Of a DNA stretch of 5,453 nucleotides, positions 1-5,453 are shown in pieces. Every line of letters begins with the position of its first letter. Positions within the stretch are counted from its first letter, which is position 1. The notes beneath the pieces were generated by a model. The model was not told the DNA's origin. It searched no databases and saw only the letters and a program-made list of their open reading frames with translations. This DNA comes from Prevotella sp. (GTDB lineage: Bacteria; Bacteroidota; Bacteroidia; Bacteroidales; Bacteroidaceae), in assembly GCA_017428805.1 (NCBI GenBank), contig JAFRQC010000147.1, positions 1 to 5,453 of the forward strand, given 5' to 3'. The position numbers were made by a program, and so were the translations under genes.

Positions 1-2334
1 AATGCACGGAGCTTCAGTCTTCAGATCAATGGGAACCAACTGAGATATGGTTTCGTGGGCATCACCACAGAGGACGAGGAGATCTATGGTGATATCAATG
101 CCACGAGCCTTACTGTTCCTGACGGCAAGACGCTGAAACACTTGTATCTCATCGTGATGGGAGCACCAGTATTGCACGATCAGATACCGATGCCTTCGGA
201 AGAGAATCCTGAGCCCAAGGCAGAGCTGAAAGAGTTTCCTTATTCTTTTAAAGTATCGGCAGACAGACCTGACGCAGCCAAGTGGAATACCATTGGTGCT
301 GGCAATCCCATTATCCCCGGCTATTTCGCCGACCCAACGATTCGTAAGTTCGGCGACACCTATTATCTCTATGCCACCACCGACGGTACTGGCAACGGCT
401 ATGGTCCAGCACAGGTTTGGGTGTCGAAAGACTTCCGCAACTGGAAGAATGTCGTGATGAACTGGCCCACTACCGAGGTGGTATGGGCTCCCGATGTGGT
501 GCAGCAGACGGACAGCACCTTCCGTTACTACTATTGTGAGCCGTGCAACATCATTGTCGGAGAAGGCCTGTCACCCATCGGCCCGTGGCATAATATCCTG
601 GGGAAAGAGGATGCCGTGATGGTGCCAGACCGATATGTGCATAATGTGATCACCCTCGACCCCCAGCTTTTCCGCGATGACGACGGACAGGAATATCTGT
701 ACTTCACCACATGGGGCATCTATAAGGGCTTCGGCTGCGGCGTGGCGAAGTTAAGTGAAAAGTTAAGAGTTGAAAGGGGCGATGCGAGGAACTGGAAAGA
801 GGATGCGCCATTCCCGATAGCCGCCGATGAGTTCTTTTCGGAGAAGCGGCTGATCCCCAATACGGAACTGAAGGATGTCTTCGAGGCGCCGTTTGTGTTC
901 AAGCGTGGCGATACGTATTACTTCACCTATTCGTCTGGTTCTTGTCACGACCATACCTATCGTGTGCAGTATGCCATCTCGAAGGCAGGACCGATGGGGC
1001 CTTACGAATATAAGGGCTGCATCCTGGAAACTAATGCCGACGGCACCATCCACGGGCCTGGACATCATAGCATCATCGAGGAAAACGGACACTACTACAT
1101 CGTCTATCATCGTCATAACAATCCCCATTCTATTCACGGCTTCAACCGTCAGATCTGCATCGACGAGATGCGTTTCGATGCCGAGGGGAATATCCTCCCT
1201 GTCATCCCCACCCACGATGCAAATCATGTGGAATGTGGAAGGTGGAATGTGGAAGGAGAAAAGAATCTTGCTTTTGGTGCAATGGTTACAGCCAGTAGCT
1301 ATTACGACGAATGGTTCAAGCCTGAGTATGTCGTGGATGACAACAACGGCACGCTCTGGAAAGCCCGTCATACCAACTGGGATCCACAGCAACACGACGA
1401 ATGGCTCCAGATAGACCTCGGACAGACAAAGTCGTTCAATGAGGTATGGACGCAGTTCGAGTATCCCACCTTCTTCTATCAGTATAAGATTGAGACATCC
1501 GTAGATGGCAGGAAATGGACGATGTTTGCCGACCGTACTGACAATACCATGCAGGGTTCTCCGATGATAGACTGCAAAAAAACGAAAGCCCGTTATCTGC
1601 GCATCACCATCACTGACACACAGAAAAACGGTCACATGCCCGCCATCTGGAATGTGAAGGTGTGGCAAGACGCTCCGCTGTTGCCAGATACTGATGTGAA
1701 GTCGTACGACGGGTATCCTGGTATGCACAAGAAGGATGTGGAGTCGGAAGCCCGCAGCCAAAACGCCTGCATCACGCTTGATGCGAGTAAAATCGCCAAC
1801 TTCAAAGCCAACAAACCTATACGTGTAGAGGTGAAGGAAGGCCGAAAGGCACTCTTCTTCGACGGTTCACAGTCGTTGGTCTCTCAGGAGACACTGCCAG
1901 AGGTCTATCGTTATAATTCCCCCTTCACCATCAGCGTGTGGGCACTGCAGACCAAGGCCGACTCTTTGTCAACACTGGTATCACTCAGCAGTTCCTGGGC
2001 AGAACTCGGCACTACTGAAATGCGCTTGGGAACGGACAAGATAACAGGTCTCGTCAACCATAACGGCTGGTTTGAGAGCAGTGCTGCCCCAGAAGTGGTC
2101 AAGGCATCAGAAGGTCATTGGCATCACTGGGTGGTGACATTCGACGGATGGAAGGAGCGTATCTATCGCGATGACGAATTGATATTGGAGAAGAACAACT
2201 TCCTGATGGTGCGTCCTGAGGGAAACATAGTGATCGGTGCCGACTCCAACGGCGAGAACTTCTTCAGGGGATATATCAGCGAACTGACCATCATCCCATA
2301 CGCTTCTCAAGATATGATGACCCCGAAAAGATAA
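1..2334 (+). CDS. GH43-family glycoside hydrolase with F5/8 type C and LamG-like modules (5' end outside window)
   Basis: The frame is open from base 1, so the start codon and any signal peptide lie upstream; 777 residues are visible (numbered from base 1). Residues 1-95 are an unidentified region. Residues about 101-404 are a GH43 five-bladed propeller. The expected acidic triad is visible: Asp111 in ADPT (general base), Asp165 in WAPDV (pKa modulator) and Glu295 in FEAPF (general acid). GPGHHS (352-357) carries the His usually found at the propeller centre. Residues about 421-556 are an F5/8 type C (discoidin/CBM32-like) module, with NLAFGAMVTASS at its start, WLQIDLG, and ARYLRITITD near its end. 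Residues about 588-772 resemble a LamG/concanavalin-like module (FTISVWA, HHWVVTFDG). GH43 enzymes include arabinofuranosidases, xylosidases, arabinanases and galactan-active enzymes; the subfamily and substrate cannot be told here. Secretion or surface location is inferred from the carbohydrate-binding modules. Two repeat islands fall inside the gene. The HTCS regulator starts 51 bases after the stop. Confidence 0.9.
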   Translation, partial: NARSFSLQINGNQLRYGFVGITTEDEEIYGDINATSLTVPDGKTLKHLYLIVMGAPVLHDQIPMPSEENPEPKAELKEFPYSFKVSADRPDAAKWNTIGAGNPIIPGYFADPTIRKFGDTYYLYATTDGTGNGYGPAQVWVSKDFRNWKNVVMNWPTTEVVWAPDVVQQTDSTFRYYYCEPCNIIVGEGLSPIGPWHNILGKEDAVMVPDRYVHNVITLDPQLFRDDDGQEYLYFTTWGIYKGFGCGVAKLSEKLRVERGDARNWKEDAPFPIAADEFFSEKRLIPNTELKDVFEAPFVFKRGDTYYFTYSSGSCHDHTYRVQYAISKAGPMGPYEYKGCILETNADGTIHGPGHHSIIEENGHYYIVYHRHNNPHSIHGFNRQICIDEMRFDAEGNILPVIPTHDANHVECGRWNVEGEKNLAFGAMVTASSYYDEWFKPEYVVDDNNGTLWKARHTNWDPQQHDEWLQIDLGQTKSFNEVWTQFEYPTFFYQYKIETSVDGRKWTMFADRTDNTMQGSPMIDCKKTKARYLRITITDTQKNGHMPAIWNVKVWQDAPLLPDTDVKSYDGYPGMHKKDVESEARSQNACITLDASKIANFKANKPIRVEVKEGRKALFFDGSQSLVSQETLPEVYRYNSPFTISVWALQTKADSLSTLVSLSSSWAELGTTEMRLGTDKITGLVNHNGWFESSAAPEVVKASEGHWHHWVVTFDGWKERIYRDDELILEKNNFLMVRPEGNIVIGADSNGENFFRGYISELTIIPYASQDMMTPKR
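750..777. repeat. Degenerate heptamer island 1, inside the GH43 propeller
   Basis: Four degenerate 7-base units can be read: GTTAAGT, GAAAAGT, TAAGAGT, TGAAAGG. They are translated in frame as part of KLSEKLRVER (residues 250-259 of the GH43 protein). The units are too diverged to be convincing alone. However, the minus strand of 753-770 matches plus-strand 4913-4930 at 17 of 18 bases, so this island appears to be an inverted, degraded member of the same repeat family as the island in the histidine kinase. The encoded peptide could still pass for a normal GH43 strand, so insertion into an older gene is not proven. Confidence 0.55.
1229..1256. repeat. Heptamer island 2 (two exact 14-base copies) in the GH43 to F5/8 linker
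   Basis: The 14-mer TGGAATGTGGAAGG occurs twice, back to back and without mismatch. It also reads as four alternating 7-mers, TGGAATG and TGGAAGG. It encodes VECGRWNVEG (residues 410-419), which lies between the end of the GH43 propeller and the start of the F5/8 type C module, so extra residues here should be structurally tolerated. The repeat contains no stop codon in any plus-strand frame. Confidence 0.85.
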
Positions 2335-2349
2335 AAAACTGTTGATTCT

Positions 2350-2381
2350 TTTGGATATTTGCCGTTTTATTTGTACTTTTG
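2350..2381 (+). promoter_or_regulatory. Bacteroidetes-type promoter of the HTCS gene
   Basis: TACTTTTG at 2374-2381 is a perfect match to the Bacteroidetes -7 box TAnnTTTG. A TTTG at 2350-2353 lies 20 bases upstream of it and fits the -33 box. The surrounding 51-base gap is AT-rich, unlike the flanking genes. The -7 box ends only 4 bases before the ATG at 2386, so transcription should begin at or within a few bases of the start codon. No inverted repeat with a T-run, and so no terminator for the upstream gene, is visible in the gap. Confidence 0.75.
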
Positions 2382-2385
2382 CCAC

Positions 2386-5300
2386 ATGATGAGACGAATA
2401 CTGCTTTTGTCACTATGCCTGTTTGGACTGCTGTCTATAAGTGCAAGGGATGACTACAGCCGCCGCAACATCACGATGAACGACGGACTGGCTGCCAACG
2501 CCGTGCGCAACATCGTTCAGGATAAGAATGGCTATATCTGGTTTGGTACTGATAACGGCCTCTGCCGATACGACGGCAGGAGGGTGCTGACGTTCCGCAT
2601 TCCGGAATTGGGCATCAACCAATACATATCTGCCCTTCTGGCTTGTAATGAAGGCTTATATGTCGGTACGGAAAAAGGGGTGTTCTTTATTGATTTCAAC
2701 CACCAGACATTCAATAAACTTCCGATGGACATCCATTCTACGGTCACATACCTGGCTACTGACAAGGAAGGTAATCTGTGGGTATCGACCATAGCACAGG
2801 GCGTCTGGCTGTATCATGTTAAGACAGGTCAGCTGAAGCAATATGACTTAAAGGCCGCAGGTAATGCAGTGGCTCAGGTGTTCGTGGACAACAGCAACCA
2901 GATATGGACCGTCACCAACTGGGGAGAGCCCGTGGTACAGAAGCTGAACCGTCTGCATGACCAGTTCGAACCTGTCAGCTTGAGTTTCAATGGCGTGGCG
3001 ACCTCACTCCGTATGCTCCAGACTAAAGACGGACGGCTCTGGCTTGGCACCTGGGAGCACGGACTGCTGCTGATGCACAACGACGGGACACTGGAGCAGG
3101 TACTCGATCCGCAACAGACGAAAGTGGGATGGCATATCCACACCCTCTATGAATTGTCTGAGGAATACATCTGCATCGGTTGTGACGACGGTGTGGTACG
3201 TCTGAACCCAAAGACAGGTGAGTGGACAAAATTTGACGACCGTTTTGTGTATGCCATCACCAGCGACACGGAAGGCGGACTGTGGATAGGCACCTTCTAT
3301 GGCGGCGTGAAATATCTCTCGCCAGTGGGCAGACGGTTCGACGGCTTCTCCATGGATGACGGGCTGGCGGGCAATGTGATCTCCCGCTTCTGTGAGGACA
3401 GGCACGGACGCATCTGGATAGCCAGTGATGACGGCGGTCTGATATGCTACTCGCCTACTGAGAGGCGTTTCGTCAGTTATCCCGATCAGGACCTGCTCTC
3501 AAAGTGTAACGTACATGCTCTTTGTCTCGACGATGAAGACAATCTCTGGATCGGCACCTATACCAATGGCGTGATGGTGATGAACCCCGAGACAGGGCGT
3601 TTGCGCCAGTATATGCACACCGATGCCCCCAACAGCCTCGACAACTCCAGTTCGTATGCCATCTTCCTCGACTCTCACGGGCAGCTCTGGGTGGCCACGA
3701 TGGAAGGACTCTGCCTGTACAACCGGGAGACAGACGATTTCACCCGCATCGGTAAGACCAATGCCATCACCATCGACATAGATGAGGACAAGGAGGGCAA
3801 CCTCTGGCTCTCCACCCAGGGAGAAGGTCTCTGGCTGTATGAGCGGAAAACCCAAAAGCTCTGCCATGTCCAGACCTCTCTGCCCGACAAGCAGGTGAAC
3901 TGCTGCCATATTGACCAAAAAGGCAACCTCTGGATAGGAACCTTCGCCGGCCTCTGCCTCTCCACCCTCCCATCTAATCTACTGACTCCTGACTCCCGAC
4001 TCCTGACTCCTGAATTAAAAAAGATCCCCCTCGACACGCCGAGCCAGAACATTATGAGCATCATTGAGGACAACGGGGCGCTCTGGCTGTCCACCGAACG
4101 TGGCATCGTGAAATATATCCCCAATGAGGGCGTGCAGCGGTTTACCCTTCACGACGGACTTGTCAGTGAACAGTTCCAGCCTAACTCCGGCATCAAGACC
4201 AGTGACGGGCGCATCTTCTTCGGCGGCACCAGCGGCTTTAACATCTTCTACCCCTATCAGATCAAGGCCAACCATGTGATGCCACCAGTGTATATCACAT
4301 CACTGAGCATCTTGAACCAGGAAGAACAAAGCGCCGAAGGTCTCCCTTTAGACCTGACGCTGACGAAAGAGATCACCATAGGCTACGGAGATTCCAAGAT
4401 GGTCAGCCTGTCGTTTGCCTCGCTAAGCTACTGCTCTCCAGAGAAGATTGAGTATGCCTATATGTTGGAGGGCTTCGACCGCGACTGGAACTATGTGGAC
4501 AACCAAAACCGTGCCACATACACCAACCTGCCGGCCGGCACCTATACGTTCCGTGTAAAGGCCACAAACAACGACGGTGTGTGGTCCACCAATGAGGCTA
4601 CGCTCAAGATCATCGTCCAGCCCCCATTCTGGTGGAGCTGGTATGCCAAGATTTTCTATCTCCTGTTGTTGGGTGGTATCATCTGGCAATATGTACACTT
4701 CCGTCTGCGTCGTGAAGAACATCGTCACCAGCGTGAGATGCAGCGACTGAACGAAGAAAAGGAAAAGGAGGTGCGCGAGGCCCGCCTGAACTTCTTCACG
4801 ATGATCGCCCATGAGATTCGCACGCCAGTGTCGCTCATCATCGGCCCCCTGGAAAAATTGAAAAATTTAAAAATTGAAAAATTAAAGGAAGCGCCTGAAT
4901 TCTTCACTCTTCACTCTTCACTTTTCACTTCCATTGAGGTGATTGACCGTAATGCGCACCGTCTGCTGGAACTCGTCAATCAGTTGCTCGACTTCCGTAA
5001 AGTGGAGCAGCTGATGCTGGTGATGCACTTCGCCCCACAGAACATCCATGAACTGATACGCTCCGTGAGTGAACGCTTTGCACCCACATTTGAGCAGGGC
5101 GGCAAGCAGTTCACTGTCACCTACCCTGACGAACGGTTCACCGCCATCATCGACAAGGAGGCTGTCATCAAGGTGATCAGTAACCTGTTGACCAATGCCA
5201 ATAAATATACCAAGGACGATGTGCGGCTGAGTTGTATCGTGGAGCCTGACGGCGAGCACTTCCGCATTGAGGTGAGCGACAACGGCATCGGCATTAAGGC

Positions 5301-5453
5301 AGAAGACCAGCATCGCATCTTTGAACCATTCTTCCAGGCTGAGGGCAACAAGCCCGGCACTGGCATCGGCCTCAATATCGTCAAGAACATCGTGGATCAG
5401 CACCACGGTGAGATATCCGTCGTTTCCGAGGTAGGCAAAGGCTCGACGTTTAC
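2386..5453 (+). CDS. Hybrid two-component system (HTCS) sensor/regulator, 3' end outside window
   Basis: One frame runs without a stop from ATG 2386 to the right edge (1022 residues). Residues 1-20 are a signal peptide (MMRR, then a Leu-rich core, cleavage near Ala20). Residues about 28-625 hold about 14 Reg_prop-like blades with motifs such as GYIWFGTDNGL, GNLWLST and GRIWIASDDGG, as expected for two seven-bladed periplasmic propellers. A Y_Y_Y domain follows (about 683-745), then a membrane helix (about 749-770) and a charged probable coiled coil (771-803). HisKA has His809 in AHEIRTP as the likely phosphoacceptor. HATPase_c shows the N box (Asn933, Asn937), G1 DNGIG (965-969), F box FEPFF (979-983) and G2 GTGIG (991-995). 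A receiver and AraC-type HTH are expected downstream but not seen, so a plain hybrid kinase is the alternative. ATG at 2389 is another possible start; no Shine-Dalgarno is present because the promoter abuts the ATG. HTCS proteins sense glycan fragments and activate neighbouring polysaccharide-use genes; the adjacent GH43 gene fits. Three repeat islands lie in the frame. Confidence 0.92.
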   Translation, partial: MMRRILLLSLCLFGLLSISARDDYSRRNITMNDGLAANAVRNIVQDKNGYIWFGTDNGLCRYDGRRVLTFRIPELGINQYISALLACNEGLYVGTEKGVFFIDFNHQTFNKLPMDIHSTVTYLATDKEGNLWVSTIAQGVWLYHVKTGQLKQYDLKAAGNAVAQVFVDNSNQIWTVTNWGEPVVQKLNRLHDQFEPVSLSFNGVATSLRMLQTKDGRLWLGTWEHGLLLMHNDGTLEQVLDPQQTKVGWHIHTLYELSEEYICIGCDDGVVRLNPKTGEWTKFDDRFVYAITSDTEGGLWIGTFYGGVKYLSPVGRRFDGFSMDDGLAGNVISRFCEDRHGRIWIASDDGGLICYSPTERRFVSYPDQDLLSKCNVHALCLDDEDNLWIGTYTNGVMVMNPETGRLRQYMHTDAPNSLDNSSSYAIFLDSHGQLWVATMEGLCLYNRETDDFTRIGKTNAITIDIDEDKEGNLWLSTQGEGLWLYERKTQKLCHVQTSLPDKQVNCCHIDQKGNLWIGTFAGLCLSTLPSNLLTPDSRLLTPELKKIPLDTPSQNIMSIIEDNGALWLSTERGIVKYIPNEGVQRFTLHDGLVSEQFQPNSGIKTSDGRIFFGGTSGFNIFYPYQIKANHVMPPVYITSLSILNQEEQSAEGLPLDLTLTKEITIGYGDSKMVSLSFASLSYCSPEKIEYAYMLEGFDRDWNYVDNQNRATYTNLPAGTYTFRVKATNNDGVWSTNEATLKIIVQPPFWWSWYAKIFYLLLLGGIIWQYVHFRLRREEHRHQREMQRLNEEKEKEVREARLNFFTMIAHEIRTPVSLIIGPLEKLKNLKIEKLKEAPEFFTLHSSLFTSIEVIDRNAHRLLELVNQLLDFRKVEQLMLVMHFAPQNIHELIRSVSERFAPTFEQGGKQFTVTYPDERFTAIIDKEAVIKVISNLLTNANKYTKDDVRLSCIVEPDGEHFRIEVSDNGIGIKAEDQHRIFEPFFQAEGNKPGTGIGLNIVKNIVDQHHGEISVVSEVGKGSTF
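3984..4011. repeat. Heptamer island 3 (GACTCCT x4), inside an HTCS propeller blade
   Basis: Four 7-base units run head to tail: GACTCCT, GACTCCC, GACTCCT, GACTCCT. In frame they encode most of LTPDSRLLTPE (residues 533-543). This sits where the blade beginning GNLWIGTFAGLCL would normally continue with a short strand of the NPKTGEW type, as seen in other blades of this protein. Each perfect junction spells TGA. The one junction that falls in frame (3997-3999) is CGA (Arg538), because unit 2 ends in C rather than T. The flank at 4009-4016, CCTGAATT, recurs at 4894-4901 beside the last island. Confidence 0.9.
4852..4883. repeat. Octamer island 4 (GAAAAATT x4), in the HisKA hairpin
   Basis: Four 8-base units: GAAAAATT, GAAAAATT, TAAAAATT, GAAAAATT. 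They encode EKLKNLKIEKL (residues 823-833), a Lys-rich stretch just after the phosphoacceptor helix. Junctions between perfect units spell TGA. The only junction in frame (4867-4869) is TTA (Leu828), because the third unit begins with T instead of G. The base composition contrasts sharply with the surrounding gene. Confidence 0.88.
4901..4928. repeat. Heptamer island 5 (TCTTCAC x4), in the HisKA hairpin
   Basis: Four 7-base units: TCTTCAC three times, then TTTTCAC. In frame they encode FTLHSSLFT (residues 840-848), between the two helices of the HisKA dimerisation hairpin, only 17 bases after the octamer island. No stop codon arises within the repeat in any plus-strand frame. Bases 4913-4930 are a 17-of-18 inverted match to 753-770 in the GH43 gene. 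Confidence 0.9.

Noticed and set aside
875..1414. Plus-strand open frame of 179 codons in another frame within GH43
   Set aside because: It overlaps the catalytic Glu motif and the GPGHHS motif of the real gene. Its product is Ser/Arg/Thr-rich without domain features.
763..1761. Long minus-strand open frame of 332 codons opposite the GH43 gene
   Set aside because: It lies fully antisense to conserved GH43 and F5/8 motifs, has no recognisable domain and no promoter or RBS in front. It is best explained as a codon-bias shadow.
2335..2385. Rho-independent terminator between the two genes
   Set aside because: The gap has A- and T-rich runs but no stem-loop that I can pair. Its T-rich stretches are accounted for by the promoter.
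3499..4124. Overlapping minus-strand open frames opposite the HTCS propeller
   Set aside because: The opposite strand encodes regularly spaced propeller blades in one continuous frame. The antisense products show only repetitive mirror patterns of those blades.
750..4928. Repeat islands as a CRISPR array
   Set aside because: Units are 7-8 bases, directly abutting and without spacers, and lie inside coding frames. They lack the 20-plus base repeats and unique spacers of CRISPR.
3984..4928. Repeat islands as evidence that the HTCS is a pseudogene
   Set aside because: The frame remains open through all three islands, and domain motifs on both sides, including His809 and the N, G1, F and G2 boxes, stay in the same frame and are intact.

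Overview
The window looks like part of a polysaccharide-utilisation region from a gut or rumen member of the Bacteroidales (Bacteroides/Prevotella-like). Three things point there: a multi-modular GH43 glycosidase, the start of a regulator with the periplasmic two-propeller / Y_Y_Y / membrane / histidine kinase layout of a hybrid two-component system (HTCS), and a Bacteroidetes-type promoter (TTTG, then TAnnTTTG) between them. Genus and species cannot be fixed from this sequence.

Layout. Positions 1-2334 (+) hold the 3' part of a GH43 gene whose start lies upstream of the window. It encodes the end of an unidentified N-terminal region, a GH43 five-bladed propeller, an F5/8 type C (discoidin/CBM32-like) module and a C-terminal LamG-like module. 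A 51-base gap (2335-2385) contains a promoter and no evident terminator hairpin. Positions 2386-5453 (+) hold one uninterrupted frame of 1022 codons, open at the right edge: signal peptide, about 14 propeller blades, Y_Y_Y domain, one membrane helix, HisKA and most of HATPase_c. The receiver and AraC-type DNA-binding domains expected of an HTCS would lie beyond the window. Both genes read in the same direction and together tile nearly the whole window; all other open frames are shadows of these two.

How they may work together (inference): the HTCS sensor would bind a sugar released in the periplasm and switch on nearby glycosidase and uptake genes, plausibly including this GH43 enzyme. The substrate is probably an arabinose-, xylose- or galactose-containing plant glycan, but it cannot be specified.

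Most unusual signal: five short islands of four-unit tandem repeats (four of 7-mers, one of 8-mers) lie inside the two coding regions. They sit at 750-777, 1229-1256, 3984-4011, 4852-4883 and 4901-4928, and all are read through in frame. Two of them contain TGA at unit junctions. In each of those two, the only junction that would put TGA in frame carries the only variant unit, which turns the stop into a sense codon. Gain or loss of one unit in any of the three HTCS islands would stop translation at once. These islands look like inserted repeat elements domesticated as coding sequence, and possibly an on/off switch for the regulator.
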